Assembly (NCBI RefSeq): GCF_014638355.1
Contig: NZ_BMFK01000001.1
Coordinates: 2,242,580 to 2,306,579, forward strand
Source of the DNA: Priestia taiwanensis
GTDB lineage: Bacteria; Bacillota; Bacilli; Bacillales; Bacillaceae_G
DNA length: 64,000 bases
Direction: 5' to 3'
Shown here piece by piece: positions 37,051 through 46,834 of this stretch; position 1 is the stretch's first letter; every line of letters starts with the position of its first letter. Under the pieces are notes generated by a model. It saw nothing but the letters and a program-made list of their open reading frames with translations, was not told the DNA's origin and ran no database searches. The position numbers and the translations under genes were made by a program.

Positions 37051-37605
37051 TTACTTCTCGTAATATTTCCACAGTTCACGATTAGATGTTGTAATGGCTG
37101 TTGTACCAGCTTCAATTGCTCTCTCTACGTCTTCAACCGTACGAATAAATCCACCGGCCAAAATAGGGATCTTTGTCTTTTCTTTAATCTCATTAATGAT
37201 AAATGACATTGCTCCTGGTAGTACCTCAATGAAATCAGGCTTTGTTCTTTCTAATAATGCGTAACTTTTATCCACTGCCCCGGAATCTAATAAGAAAATA
37301 CGCTGCACGGCTATCACACCTTTTTGCTTCGCTTTTAAAATAACGTTCGCTTTCGTAGACATAAGTCCATATGGTTTAAACTCTTGGCATAAGTACTCTG
37401 TCGCATATGTATCGCTTTGCAACCCATGAATTAAATCTACATGCAAAAATATTTTCTTCTTATATTGCTCTGCCATCTTCATAATGTTCTTAATTTGTGC
37501 AATATGTAAATCAAGTACGACGATATATTCATAAGAAGTCGTCAATAACTTCTCGAAATCTTTCATTCCCCTAGCAGCAGGTAAAATCTTCTGTCCATTA
37601 AACAT
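37051..37605 (-). CDS. glpP: Glycerol-3-phosphate-responsive antiterminator
   Basis: 184 residues with the TIM-barrel-like GlpP fold: GQKILPAARGMKDFEKLLTT, VVLDLHIAQIKNI, IFLHVDLIHGLQSD, IEVLPGAM and IPILAGGFIRTVEDV. In B. subtilis GlpP binds the mRNA leaders of glpFK and glpD when glycerol 3-phosphate is present. Two matching leader hairpins lie downstream. It has a separate transcript from glpFK, as in B. subtilis. Confidence 0.93.
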   Translation of the reverse strand: MFNGQKILPAARGMKDFEKLLTTSYEYIVVLDLHIAQIKNIMKMAEQYKKKIFLHVDLIHGLQSDTYATEYLCQEFKPYGLMSTKANVILKAKQKGVIAVQRIFLLDSGAVDKSYALLERTKPDFIEVLPGAMSFIINEIKEKTKIPILAGGFIRTVEDVERAIEAGTTAITTSNRELWKYYEK

Positions 37606-37638
37606 ACTAATCCCTCTCCATCCTTTAACTTACATAAA

Positions 37639-37674
37639 GAAAAAGCAAAGAAATGTTTTGCTTCCTTTGCTTTT
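37639..37674 (-). terminator. Terminator of the phosphoglucomutase gene
   Basis: Minus-strand AAAAGCAAAG/CTTTGCTTTT stem then TCTTT. It lies between pgcA and glpP. Confidence 0.7.
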
Positions 37675-37683
37675 CCTCCTGTT

Positions 37684-39426
37684 TTACGCCGTAACTAATG
37701 CTTCTACCTTCTCCATGAATGATGCAGAAATTTCTTCTAAATTCTCTTCACTATGTGCTAAAGAATTACCTTTCACACCGAAGTAAAACTTAATCTTTGG
37801 CTCTGTACCTGAAGGACGTAAGCATACCCATGATCCATCTTCTAAGAAATATTTCAATACGTTTGAAGATGGTAATGTAATAGCTGTTGTCTCTTTTGTC
37901 ACAACCTCTGTACGAATGCCTACTTTATAATCTTCCACTGCCACAACTTTACGATTTGCGAAAGCTACTGGTATCTTTTTTCTAAATGCAGCAAGAATAC
38001 CTGCAATTTGTTCCGCGCCTTCTTTTCCTTTTAGTGTAAGTGACTTTAGTCCCTCTTTATAGAAACCATACGTCTCAAATACTTCTACTAATCCTTGATA
38101 TAACGTCATACCGCGTTTCTTATAGTAAGCAGCCACTTCAACCGCTAACAATGTTGCTTGCACAGCATCTTTATCACGAGCAAAATCGCCAATTAAATAG
38201 CCATAACTTTCCTCATATCCAAATTGGAAACTATATTCACCTGTTTCATCATATTCCTTCATTTTCTCCCCGATGAACTTGAATCCTGTTAACGTATCAA
38301 TTGTCAGTAAGCCAAATGATGATGCAATATCACGACCTAATTCAGATGTTACGATTGTTTTGCATACGATACCGTTTTTTGGAAGAATTCCTTGCTTCTT
38401 CTTCTGCGATAAAATGTAATGCACTAATAAAGCACCTGTTTGATTCCCTGTTAGAACAACATATTCACCTTGTTCATTCTTCGTTGCAATCCCTAATCGG
38501 TCCGCATCTGGATCTGTGGCAATTAATACATCTGCATCGATTTTTTCTCCTTCACGAATCGCCAATGCAAATGCGCTATGTTCTTCTGGATTTGGAGATT
38601 GAACTGTTGAAAAATTAGGGTCTGGAACTGCTTGTTCTTCTACAACCGTTACATTTTTATACCCGAATGCATCTAGTCCCATTGTTACTGGTTTTAACGC
38701 TGTACCGTGAAGTGGGGTAAAGACAATCTTTAAGTTATCACCAATTTCCTCTGCAAATTCTGGTCGAAGTGAAATCGTTTTTAACTTTTCTACATATGTA
38801 TAATCTATTTCTTCCCCAATCATTTTAATTAATCCAGCCGCTTTTAGTTCTTCCTCTGATTGTACAGAAATAAGTAGCTCATTTTCAATATCATTGACAT
38901 ACGCGATTACTTTATCTGCTTCTACTGGTGGCAACTGCGCTCCGTCCTCACCATATACTTTGTAGCCATTGTACTCTGGTGGATTATGACTCGCTGTAAT
39001 AACAATACCGCCGAATGCATGTAAATGACGAACTGCAAATGACAATTCCGGAGTTGGACGTAGCTCTTCGAATACATACGTCTGAATACCATGAGATGCT
39101 AACGTCTTTGCCGCTTCCATCGCAAATTCAGGTGATTTATAACGAGAATCATATGCAATCGCAACACCACGCTTCATCGCCTCTTCTCCGAAAGATGCAA
39201 TATATTTCGCAAAACCTTCAGACGCTTTACGAATTGTATATACATTCATGCGGTTTGGTCCTACTCCGATTTCCCCGCGCATACCGCCTGTCCCAAACTC
39301 CATATTACGGTAGAAACAATCTTCTAATTCTTTCTTGTCATCCACCTTTGCTTCTAGCAACTGCTTTAACTCTTCATCTAAATGAGGAGTTGCTATCCAC
39401 TTCTCATATACACTAATCCAACTCAT
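37684..39426 (-). CDS. pgcA: Phospho-sugar mutase (alpha-phosphoglucomutase)
   Basis: 580 residues in the four-domain phosphohexomutase fold. The phosphoserine loop is [20 protein letters not shown], the magnesium loop is [12 protein letters not shown], the sugar loop is [12 protein letters not shown] and the phosphate loop is [14 protein letters not shown]. It interconverts glucose 1- and 6-phosphate, feeding UDP-glucose and teichoic-acid sugars. Length fits B. subtilis PgcA (581). AGGTTGAG lies before the ATG. Confidence 0.93.
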   Translation of the reverse strand: MSWISVYEKWIATPHLDEELKQLLEAKVDDKKELEDCFYRNMEFGTGGMRGEIGVGPNRMNVYTIRKASEGFAKYIASFGEEAMKRGVAIAYDSRYKSPEFAMEAAKTLASHGIQTYVFEELRPTPELSFAVRHLHAFGGIVITASHNPPEYNGYKVYGEDGAQLPPVEADKVIAYVNDIENELLISVQSEEELKAAGLIKMIGEEIDYTYVEKLKTISLRPEFAEEIGDNLKIVFTPLHGTALKPVTMGLDAFGYKNVTVVEEQAVPDPNFSTVQSPNPEEHSAFALAIREGEKIDADVLIATDPDADRLGIATKNEQGEYVVLTGNQTGALLVHYILSQKKKQGILPKNGIVCKTIVTSELGRDIASSFGLLTIDTLTGFKFIGEKMKEYDETGEYSFQFGYEESYGYLIGDFARDKDAVQATLLAVEVAAYYKKRGMTLYQGLVEVFETYGFYKEGLKSLTLKGKEGAEQIAGILAAFRKKIPVAFANRKVVAVEDYKVGIRTEVVTKETTAITLPSSNVLKYFLEDGSWVCLRPSGTEPKIKFYFGVKGNSLAHSEENLEEISASFMEKVEALVTA

Positions 39427-39625
39427 TTCTCAACCTCCATATACCCTATTTTTTCTATAATTTATTTTATCATAATACTGCAGAGTATTTTTGGAACATT
39501 TATTTTTTTAACTTACACTTTTACTATCGTTTACAATTTCATCCTGTACCTTTTATAATATAAAAGAGTATTCTCTATTATAGAATGTTCACTTTCTTTT
39601 GAACATACATAGAAAGGAAAAAACA

Positions 39626-40057
39626 ATGAAAACAAGGAAGAAATTAGAATATACACTATTTATTGCATGGGCAACAGCTTTAACAGCCACACTAGGTAGC
39701 CTTTATTTCTCAGAAATTCTTGGATACATTCCGTGCAACCTTTGTTGGTACCAACGTATTTTCATGTATCCAATGGTAATACTATTTGGAGTAGCACTCA
39801 TACGAAAAGAAACGACGATTCTCCATTATGCAGCACCACTTGCATTCTTTGGAAGCTTACTATCTGCCTATCATTATTTCACCCAGAAGGTACCTTTTTT
39901 CCAAGAAATCGCTCCTTCATGCGGGCAAGTTCCTTGTACTGGACAATACATAAATTGGTTAGGATTCATTACAATTCCGTTTTTAGCTTTAATAGCATTC
40001 CTTATCATCATCGTAGCATGCATCTACATGCTGAAATTAGAAAAGGAGATGAACTAA
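39626..40057 (+). CDS. bdbC: Thiol-disulphide oxidoreductase BdbC (DsbB-like)
   Basis: 143 residues with four to five helices. Two cysteine pairs face outside: PCNLCWYQR after helix 1-2 and SCGQVPCTG in the later loop, as in DsbB/BdbC. It reoxidises an extracytoplasmic thiol oxidase and passes electrons to quinone. GAAAGGAAA precedes ATG 39626. It is followed after one base by a thioredoxin-like gene, its probable partner. Confidence 0.92.
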   Translation: MKTRKKLEYTLFIAWATALTATLGSLYFSEILGYIPCNLCWYQRIFMYPMVILFGVALIRKETTILHYAAPLAFFGSLLSAYHYFTQKVPFFQEIAPSCGQVPCTGQYINWLGFITIPFLALIAFLIIIVACIYMLKLEKEMN

Positions 40058-40058
40058 C

Positions 40059-40523
40059 ATGAAAAAAATGTTGGTTTTCACAGCTATTTTACTGGCTGTA
40101 CTAAGTAGCCTAGCCTTTATTACGAATTCACAAAACGAAGAAAAAACAAAAGGTAGTCCGTTTGGTGACAAAGATCTTCACCAAGAAACGATTAAACAAT
40201 TAGACAATCCACATTACAAAAATCAGGTTATGTTGGAGGACTTAAAAAAAGCGTTAACTAACAAAGAAGACATGACAATCTATTTCTATCAACCAACATG
40301 CGGACCGTGTCAACAAACATCCCCAATTGTTGTTCCATTAACAGAGGAAATGGGGATTGATTTGAAACTATTTAACTTACTCGAATTTAAAGACGGTTGG
40401 AATACATTTAATATCGATAAAACCCCTACAATTGTTCGATATAAAGATGGGAAAGAAGTCGACCGAATTGTCGGGTTAAAATCAAAAGAAGAATTCAAAA
40501 CATGGTTTGAAAAGACAAAATAA
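40059..40523 (+). CDS. Membrane-anchored thioredoxin-like protein (BdbA-type partner)
   Basis: 154 residues: an N-terminal membrane anchor (about 4-20), a hydrophilic linker and a thioredoxin fold with active site QPTCGPCQQTSP (CGPC, about 86-89) and the cis-Pro loop DKTPTIVRYKDG. The CGPC pair is that of thioredoxin, more reducing than the CPHC of DsbA. It lies one base after bdbC, with AAAGGAGATG upstream, so the two form an operon. Whether it oxidises or reduces substrates is open. Confidence 0.85.
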   Translation: MKKMLVFTAILLAVLSSLAFITNSQNEEKTKGSPFGDKDLHQETIKQLDNPHYKNQVMLEDLKKALTNKEDMTIYFYQPTCGPCQQTSPIVVPLTEEMGIDLKLFNLLEFKDGWNTFNIDKTPTIVRYKDGKEVDRIVGLKSKEEFKTWFEKTK

Positions 40524-40548
40524 AAGAAGCCATTAATGGCTTCTTTTA
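40522..40548 (+). terminator. Terminator of the bdbC pair
   Basis: AAAAGAAGCCATT is followed directly by AATGGCTTCTTTT and ATTTTA. A downstream transcript must start anew. Confidence 0.8.
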
Positions 40549-40587
40549 TTTTATGTATGACTAAATTAATAAAAGGAGTTAACCATC

Positions 40588-41859
40588 ATGTTGAGAAAAA
40601 CAATTCTTCTTTGTAGCGCTCTTTTACTTCTTAGTGGATGTGAAATGTTTAATACTCCACTAAATACATTACAACCACCGAAATTAACAGAAAAACAAGA
40701 AAAAATAAAAGAAGATATCTTAAAGCAACTTCCTCCCAATAGCAAGATTGCGGATCCCATTCAAACCGGTCAATCACTTCCATTATATAACATGGTCGAT
40801 TTAAACGGGGATGGGAAAGAAGAAGTAGTTGTTTTCCATCTTACACCGCAGCAACAAGCCTATTCATTCAGTATTTTTAAAGAAATAGGTACACATTGGA
40901 CGAAGGTTAGCACATTAAATATCGCTACAAAAAATATTGATAAAGTGTTGTTCAAAGATATCACTGATGATGGGAACAACGACATTATTTTAGGCATTGG
41001 AGAAGAAACTAGAAGCAAAAACGTATTTGTATATCAATTAATAGATGACCAAATTCATACTGTTCTAAACGCACCTTACGAAGAACTCATTGTAGAGGAT
41101 ATGGATAACGATGGAAATACAGAACTATACACGTTAGCAATCCAGCCGAAACAAAACAAAGACATCGAAAAAAGACGAAGGAAATCGATGTTCCTAAATA
41201 AATATTCTTTCGTTAATAACAGCCTACAAATTTATCATCAACTTCCTATTCATAACGATAAAAATGCTTATTATTTCCTTGAAAGTGGCACAATTGCCCC
41301 AGACAAAAAAGGTATTTTGTTATATACATATGAATTAGCTGATCCAGTAAGGAATTTAAATATTTACTATGAACAAAATGAAAAATTAGTCGCGATACCA
41401 AATCAATCTCTACAAATGTTTCAACAAAAGCCTTTTTCTACTGAATCAAGAGATATCAATAATGATGGCATCATGGAACTTTCCATCCCGATGTTAAAAG
41501 ATGAGCATACAGCCGAACAATATTTAACAAATCAATTGCCCTTTATCACTGGTTACTACCAATGGGATGGGAAAGATGAATTCCGCTTAATAGAAAGACA
41601 TTATTATGATACAAATCTTTCCTATGATTTCACTATTCCAAAGGAGTGGCCAACCAATTTAAAACTTACAAGGAAAGACAATTCCATTCACTTTGTTGAT
41701 GGAAGGACAAATAAAATATTATTCGACATTCAAGCAATTCCAATTGAGAAATGGGATGATAATTCTAAACAATACATTTTAAAACAAACAAGTCACCATG
41801 TCTTTGTTTCAACATTCCAAACGGACACATATCAAAAATTTTTCCACATACAGGAATAG
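40588..41859 (+). CDS. Lipoprotein with DxNxDG-type repeats, linked to a two-component system
   Basis: 423 residues. The N-terminus MLRKTILLCSALLLLSGCEM is a lipoprotein signal with lipobox LLSGC. The mature part has four calcium-loop-like motifs: DLNGDGKEEVVVF, DITDDGNNDIIL, DMDNDGNTELYTL and DINNDGIMELSI. Such motifs with following strands are typical of FG-GAP/VCBS-like beta-propellers. It ends 15 bases before a response regulator and its kinase, so it may be a sensor accessory or a target. No known family was recognised with certainty. Confidence 0.8.
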   Translation: MLRKTILLCSALLLLSGCEMFNTPLNTLQPPKLTEKQEKIKEDILKQLPPNSKIADPIQTGQSLPLYNMVDLNGDGKEEVVVFHLTPQQQAYSFSIFKEIGTHWTKVSTLNIATKNIDKVLFKDITDDGNNDIILGIGEETRSKNVFVYQLIDDQIHTVLNAPYEELIVEDMDNDGNTELYTLAIQPKQNKDIEKRRRKSMFLNKYSFVNNSLQIYHQLPIHNDKNAYYFLESGTIAPDKKGILLYTYELADPVRNLNIYYEQNEKLVAIPNQSLQMFQQKPFSTESRDINNDGIMELSIPMLKDEHTAEQYLTNQLPFITGYYQWDGKDEFRLIERHYYDTNLSYDFTIPKEWPTNLKLTRKDNSIHFVDGRTNKILFDIQAIPIEKWDDNSKQYILKQTSHHVFVSTFQTDTYQKFFHIQE

Positions 41860-41874
41860 AAAGGAGTTTTTATA

Positions 41875-42564
41875 ATGAACAATATTTTAATTGTTGAAGA
41901 TGAGGATAGTATTCGCGGATTTATCAAAATTAATTTAAAGCGTCACGGATTTCATATCCTTGAAGCTCCTTCTGGAGAAGAAGCTCTTTCCATTCTTCAC
42001 CAACAAAAGGTCGATGTTATCTTACTCGATGTCATGTTACCAGGTATCGATGGATTTGAAGTATGTAGAAAAATACGAGAACAAAATGAAACAATTGGTA
42101 TTATTATGCTCACTGCTCGTACACAGGAAGTAGAACGTGTCCATGGCTTAGCTCTCGGTGCAGACGATTACATGAATAAGCCATTTAGCCCAACAGAGCT
42201 AATTGCTCGTATTCAATCACTGCTTCGACGTATAAGCGTTCATGGGAAAGTCCCTATTGCAACAAAACAGACAGAATTCCCACTAAATCCAAAAACAAAA
42301 CAAATTACGATGAATGGAAAAATAACTGATTTAACTCCTACCGAATTTGCATTAATCCAATTGTTAATGCGAAATAAAAATCAACCGCTTAGCAGGAATG
42401 ATTTACTAGATGAGGTATGGGGATTAGACTACCCTGGAGATACCAAAATTGTAGATGTAAACATTAGACGTATCCGTCAAAAAATCGAAGAAAATCCATC
42501 CAATCCAAAATGGATTATTACAGTATGGGGGTATGGTTATCAATGGGCAGAAAACTCCAACTAA
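41875..42564 (+). CDS. OmpR-family response regulator
   Basis: 229 residues. Receiver domain (1-115) with DED acid pocket, phospho-acceptor Asp in VILLDVMLPGIDG (about 53), LTART and KPFSPTEL lysine. The C-terminal winged helix (about 130-226) includes LTPTEFALIQLLM and VDVNIRRIRQKIEENP. It follows the lipoprotein gene by 15 bases and overlaps the kinase gene by 22. Its target genes are not visible here. Confidence 0.93.
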   Translation: MNNILIVEDEDSIRGFIKINLKRHGFHILEAPSGEEALSILHQQKVDVILLDVMLPGIDGFEVCRKIREQNETIGIIMLTARTQEVERVHGLALGADDYMNKPFSPTELIARIQSLLRRISVHGKVPIATKQTEFPLNPKTKQITMNGKITDLTPTEFALIQLLMRNKNQPLSRNDLLDEVWGLDYPGDTKIVDVNIRRIRQKIEENPSNPKWIITVWGYGYQWAENSN

Positions 42565-43976
42565 ACAGCCTAAAGAGTAAAATTGTTGGACACTATATGC
42601 TCGTTATCTCTATTACCCTCTTACTAGTGGGCGTTGTATTCTCCCTCTTTATGCATTCGTATTACTATGTTGGTATTGAGCGGACACTAACTAGCTATTC
42701 CGATGTTACCTCATCCGTTATTAAAAGCTTAGGGATTTCAGATGAAGAATCATTGGAACAAGAAGCTACTTATTTATTGAATGTAGTAAAGAATAACGAT
42801 ACAACTGTACAAATTATCGATTTAAACCAATCCGTCATTACCTCCTCTAGCGGTTTTGAAGTAAAGGAGAACATAGATACAATCGACGTCCAACAAGCAA
42901 TACAAGGAAATCGTTCGTCTTGGCAGGGAAGGAATGAAGCAACAAATGAACGAATATTTGCCGTATCTACTCCTATCGTTAGCCATGATAAAACAATCGG
43001 TGTTCTACGCTATATAACATCCATTGAGGCGACGAAGAAGATTTTACGTAACATTTATACTGCTTCCATTGTTGTAGGTGTTTGTATTATGGCCATTGTC
43101 TTCTTAATTAGCTTTACGCTAGCCAATTCTATCACGCGGCCAATCCGAACAATGACAGAAGCATCCAAGCAAATGGCACAAGGTAGGTTCAATATTAAAT
43201 TAAATGAGGATTATGAGGCCGAAATTGGGACACTGGCTAAAACATTAAATTATATGGCAGACGAAATTGTCAAATCCGATAATGTAAAGAATGAATTTAT
43301 TTCTTCTGTTTCACACGAATTACGCACTCCTTTAACGAGTATTAAAGGATGGAGTGAGACGATGCTATTAGGTGATTTGGCAGATAAAGAAGAAACAAAA
43401 TTGGCTTTTAACATCATTTCTTCTGAAACGAATCGGTTAATTGGGCTTGTGGAAGAGCTACTCGATTTCTCCCAATTCCAAGCAGGAAAAATTAAATTAT
43501 CATTAACAAACGTATCGTTATCAGATATCGTAGACGAAGTGATTTTCCAATACCGTCTCAAATCGGAGAAGAAGAACATCCACTTACAATGCTTAATCCA
43601 AGCCACGCCATTTATCTTGGCGGATCAAAATCGAATTAAACAAGTCTTAATTAATCTAATTGATAATGCGATGAAATATTCCCCTCCACATACGAAGATT
43701 ACTGTCGTTATCAAAGAAGATAGACGTAATGCCATCCTTCAAGTTATTGATGAAGGCATCGGTATTTCTTCTGAACATATTAAGAAAGTAAAGCAATCGT
43801 TTTATCAAGTCAATGCGAACAAAGAAGGAACTGGACTCGGCTTAGCCATCGTACAACAAATTGTCCAGCTACATAATGGTACCTTACGTATTCATAGCCA
43901 TCCTTCTAAAGGAACAGCCGTTACCATTTCATTCGCAAAAAGTATACAAAAAAAGAGAGAGTCTCCATTTTCTTAA
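42543..43976 (+). CDS. Membrane sensor histidine kinase
   Basis: 477 residues. Helix 1 (about 15-38), an extracellular sensor of about 130 residues, helix 2 (about 172-195), HAMP (PIRTMTEASKQMAQGRF), HisKA with the phospho-His in SSVSHELRTPLTSIKGW, and an ATPase domain with NLIDNAMKYSP, DEGIGIS and GTGLGLAIVQQI. ATG 42543 lies inside the end of the regulator gene with GGGGG 10-12 bases upstream; the earlier ATGs at 42510 and 42525 are less well placed. The signal is unknown. Confidence 0.92.
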   Translation: MGRKLQLNSLKSKIVGHYMLVISITLLLVGVVFSLFMHSYYYVGIERTLTSYSDVTSSVIKSLGISDEESLEQEATYLLNVVKNNDTTVQIIDLNQSVITSSSGFEVKENIDTIDVQQAIQGNRSSWQGRNEATNERIFAVSTPIVSHDKTIGVLRYITSIEATKKILRNIYTASIVVGVCIMAIVFLISFTLANSITRPIRTMTEASKQMAQGRFNIKLNEDYEAEIGTLAKTLNYMADEIVKSDNVKNEFISSVSHELRTPLTSIKGWSETMLLGDLADKEETKLAFNIISSETNRLIGLVEELLDFSQFQAGKIKLSLTNVSLSDIVDEVIFQYRLKSEKKNIHLQCLIQATPFILADQNRIKQVLINLIDNAMKYSPPHTKITVVIKEDRRNAILQVIDEGIGISSEHIKKVKQSFYQVNANKEGTGLGLAIVQQIVQLHNGTLRIHSHPSKGTAVTISFAKSIQKKRESPFS

Positions 43977-44052
43977 TAAATAAGGAAAAAAACACATGGC
44001 ATGTGATCATCCAAAACTGCTGACACTATAATTGTGAAGGAGGAATGATTCT

Positions 44053-44262
44053 ATGCCAGAAGTAAGATGTAGTGTAGCCAACTGTGCACATTGGGGACAA
44101 GGGAATTTCTGCAATGCTAATTCCATCATTGTTCAAACAGAAGCATACGAATACGGTGACCAAGGGAACAACACATTTACAAACGCAGTACTAGATGGGC
44201 AACTACAAAGTTCTGCCGTTCATAGTGGCGAAACATGTTGTCATACATTTAGACCACGTTAA
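44053..44262 (+). CDS. DUF1540 Cys-rich small protein
   Basis: 69 residues with paired cysteine motifs: VRCSVANCAHWGQGNFCNAN and GETCCHTF. The pattern matches DUF1540, thought to bind metal. Most members come from spore formers. AAGGAGG lies before the ATG, and its own terminator follows. Function unknown. Confidence 0.85.
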   Translation: MPEVRCSVANCAHWGQGNFCNANSIIVQTEAYEYGDQGNNTFTNAVLDGQLQSSAVHSGETCCHTFRPR

Positions 44263-44266
44263 TAAC

Positions 44267-44314
44267 AAAAATAGACAGAAAATGAACTAAAGACTCATTT
44301 TCTGTCTATTTTTG
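44267..44314 (+). terminator. Terminator of the DUF1540 gene
   Basis: AAAATAGACAGAAAATGA pairs perfectly with TCATTTTCTGTCTATTTT. Confidence 0.85.
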
Positions 44315-44348
44315 TTAGAATATTTAGTAAATAATATCTGGAAATATC

Positions 44349-44376
44349 TTGGATTATCTAGTTTTTTCTTTATAAT
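44349..44376 (+). promoter_or_regulatory. Likely sinI promoter
   Basis: TTGGAT (44349-44354), 16 bases, TATAAT (44371-44376). Confidence 0.5.
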
Positions 44377-44469
44377 AGAATTATGAAAAGAGAAGCCTGT
44401 GCAACCATGTCATACCTCATACTTTTTATAAGCACGATAACCAACTAACTAATGAATAGGAGGTATGGC

Positions 44470-44601
44470 ATGACCATACAAAATGCAGAGATAGAATCTC
44501 TAGATATCGAATGGATTGATTTAATGAAGCAAGCCAAACAACTAGGGCTTTCTCCTCAAGACGTCCTACAATTCTTGCAACAGGCAACCGAAGAAAAATA
44601 G
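44470..44601 (+). CDS. sinI: SinI, antagonist of SinR
   Basis: 43 residues. EWIDLMKQAKQLGLSPQDVL and QFLQQA form the helical hairpin by which SinI binds the C-terminal helices of SinR and breaks up the repressor tetramer. AGGAGG precedes the ATG at 44470. It lies just ahead of sinR, as in B. subtilis, and links sporulation signals to biofilm genes. Confidence 0.92.
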   Translation: MTIQNAEIESLDIEWIDLMKQAKQLGLSPQDVLQFLQQATEEK

Positions 44602-44728
44602 TTAACTAGAAAACAATTAACCAAATTAGGTAATTAGCTAATTATTCACAATATTTACTTATCCTTCTGATAAGCATATGGTATAATGATAAAATAATGA
44701 ATCAACGAAGAAGGGATATGTAAAAAAC

Positions 44729-45052
44729 ATGATTGGAGAACGCATTAAAAAATATAGAATGCAACGTGGTATTTCTTTAAGCGAACTAGCCGAGAAAGCA
44801 GGAGTAGCCAAATCATATATTAGCTCCATTGAACGTAACATTCAACAAAATCCATCGATTCAATTTCTTGAGAAAGTAGCCACTGTTCTTGCTCTACCGG
44901 TGAACGCTCTTCTTCATGATGAAGTAATAGAAGATGACTCTCTTGATCATGAATGGACACAACTAGTGAAAGATGCGATGAATTCTGGTGTATCAAAGGA
45001 ACAATTCCGGGAGTTTCTCGAATTCACAAAATGGCGCAAAGAGAACAAATAA
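44729..45052 (+). CDS. sinR: SinR, biofilm master repressor
   Basis: 107 residues. The helix-turn-helix (about 1-60) has MIGERIKKYRMQRGISLSEL and KAGVAKSYISSIERNIQQNP; the C-terminal SinI-like hairpin is WTQLVKDAMNSGVSKEQFRE. It represses biofilm matrix genes. An own promoter with extended -10 (TGGTATAAT, TATAAT at 44682-44687) lies between sinI and sinR. The matrix genes are not in the window. Confidence 0.95.
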   Translation: MIGERIKKYRMQRGISLSELAEKAGVAKSYISSIERNIQQNPSIQFLEKVATVLALPVNALLHDEVIEDDSLDHEWTQLVKDAMNSGVSKEQFREFLEFTKWRKENK

Positions 45053-45101
45053 GATATTTGTATCTTTTTAATACAAACTATACACATAACAAATGTTATA
45101 T

Positions 45102-45145
45102 AAAAAGATAAGGCACATCCAACGAGAGATGCGCCTTATCTTTTT
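45102..45145. terminator. Bidirectional terminator between sinR and the L,D-transpeptidase gene
   Basis: AAAAGATAAGGCACATC pairs with GATGCGCCTTATCTTTT (one mismatch). It overlaps the stop of the minus-strand gene. Confidence 0.85.
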
Positions 45146-45894
45146 ATATAGGAAGGTACCAATTCATATTTTGTATCATTCGGTGTCGTATATAACAAAT
45201 ACTTATTACTTCCTACCGTATACGTACCTTTTCCATCAGTTGCATATACTTGGTATCTCGTATTCGCTGGAACCCACTGCATCGCAATCGGTTCACCTTT
45301 TTCATTGTAAGAATATAGCTTCATTGGCCTTAACGTCTCTACTCGGCCAATTTGAAATTCATCGACCATCTCACCGTCCCACGTCATTACATGGTAACCA
45401 CTACGAGCAGCAAATTCCTCCACATTTCCTTGGAAACGTGTCACAATAACTGGTGTACCTACAGCAACTTGATTGAATAGCCAATATACATCATTATTAT
45501 GCATACGAATACAGCCATTTGTTACATATTTTCCAATTGAACTTTCACGAATATTTCCATGTATTCCATACATATGTCCGCGATTATGTCCGACCTTTAA
45601 TCCAAGCCACCTTTTTCCAAGTGGATTGTTGGCTGCTCCTCCTGGAATATTCTCTTTATACCATGGACGATTTTTAATTTTATTCGCCAGTGTAAATGCT
45701 CCTTCTGGCGTTGGTGTATCTTCTTTTCCTGTTGCCACTGGAAATTGCCTAATTAACGTACCATCGTCAAAATAATATAATTGATTGTTCACTTTATTAA
45801 TAATAATCATCTGATCTGGGCCATCAGCATGAACGCTTAATTGCGGTGTAAGAAAAACGAGTGCTAGTACCATAAGAAAAATAGCTTTCTTCAT
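45136..45894 (-). CDS. Secreted L,D-transpeptidase (YkuD domain)
   Basis: 252 residues. A signal peptide (MKKAIFLMVLALVFLTP, cut near SVHA-DG) is followed by the YkuD domain (about 28-150) with YGIHGN and the catalytic Cys in IGKYVTNGCIRMHN. This enzyme class forms 3-3 or other peptidoglycan crosslinks, acting outside the membrane. The C-terminal 90 residues look like a beta-rich SH3-like wall-binding part. AGGGAG precedes the ATG. Confidence 0.9.
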   Translation of the reverse strand: MKKAIFLMVLALVFLTPQLSVHADGPDQMIIINKVNNQLYYFDDGTLIRQFPVATGKEDTPTPEGAFTLANKIKNRPWYKENIPGGAANNPLGKRWLGLKVGHNRGHMYGIHGNIRESSIGKYVTNGCIRMHNNDVYWLFNQVAVGTPVIVTRFQGNVEEFAARSGYHVMTWDGEMVDEFQIGRVETLRPMKLYSYNEKGEPIAMQWVPANTRYQVYATDGKGTYTVGSNKYLLYTTPNDTKYELVPSYIKR

Positions 45895-45964
45895 ATGAAC
45901 ACTCCCTCTATTTAACCTTACACTTGTAGCTTTCGCTTACCGCAAAAAAGTATGATTTCCTTTT

Positions 45965-46834
45965 TTAGCCGTTCACAATAATTCCACCATTCAAATGTAA
46001 AATTTGACCTGTCATGTACGAAGAATCGTCTGAAGCTAAATACACGTAAGATGCCGCTAGTTCATACGGTTGGCCCGCTCGTTTCATCGGCACATCTGTA
46101 CCAAACATCGCAACTTCGTGAGCAGGGAAACTAGAAGGAATGAGAGGTGTCCAAATAGGACCTGGTGCTACTCCATTTACTCGTATACCTTTTGACACAA
46201 GGGATTGTGACAAAGAACGTGTGAAACTAACAATAGCTCCCTTCGTAGCCGAATAATCGAGGAGCTTTTCATTTCCTTTATACGCAGTTACAGAGGTCGT
46301 ATTAATGATACTTGCTCCCTCTGTGAAATGTGGTAAACACGCCTTGGCGAAATAAAAATACGAGAACACATTCGTCGCAAATACTTTCTGTAGCTGCGTT
46401 TTCTCTATATTCTCTAATCCATTTTGTGGTTGATGTTCTCCTGCATTATTTACTAAAATTTGAATACCTCCGTACGTATCCATCGTTTGTTGCACAACAG
46501 ATTGACAAAAAGTCTCATCACCAATATCTCCTGCAAACAATACACATCTTCCTCCATATTGTTCAATGAGTTGCTTCGTCTTCTTCGCATCCTCATGTTC
46601 ATCTAAATATACAATTGCTATATTCGCGCCTTCTTTCACAAAAGCAAGTGTAACTGCCTTACCAATTCCACTATCTCCCCCTGTAATAATTGCTGTTTTC
46701 CCTTGAAGTTTGCCACTTCCTTTATACTGCACGTTATCGGTAACTGGAATTGGATTCATTCGTGCTTCTATTCCCGGTTTCCTCGTTTGATGTTGTGGCG
46801 GTTGTCCTTGTTCACGATTCATTGAATGGTTCAT
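45965..46834 (-). CDS. SDR-family oxidoreductase (general stress protein 39-like)
   Basis: 289 residues. The NAD(P)-binding loop is ITGGDSGIGKAVTLAF (about 51-66), followed by NNAGEH and the catalytic Tyr-x-x-x-Lys in LDYSATKGAIV. An N-terminal Gln/Pro-rich extension of 40 residues is typical of the YdaD/YhxC group. It should reduce or oxidise small carbonyl compounds; substrate unknown. GGAGG lies 6 bases before ATG 46834. Confidence 0.88.
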   Translation of the reverse strand: MNHSMNREQGQPPQHQTRKPGIEARMNPIPVTDNVQYKGSGKLQGKTAIITGGDSGIGKAVTLAFVKEGANIAIVYLDEHEDAKKTKQLIEQYGGRCVLFAGDIGDETFCQSVVQQTMDTYGGIQILVNNAGEHQPQNGLENIEKTQLQKVFATNVFSYFYFAKACLPHFTEGASIINTTSVTAYKGNEKLLDYSATKGAIVSFTRSLSQSLVSKGIRVNGVAPGPIWTPLIPSSFPAHEVAMFGTDVPMKRAGQPYELAASYVYLASDDSSYMTGQILHLNGGIIVNG

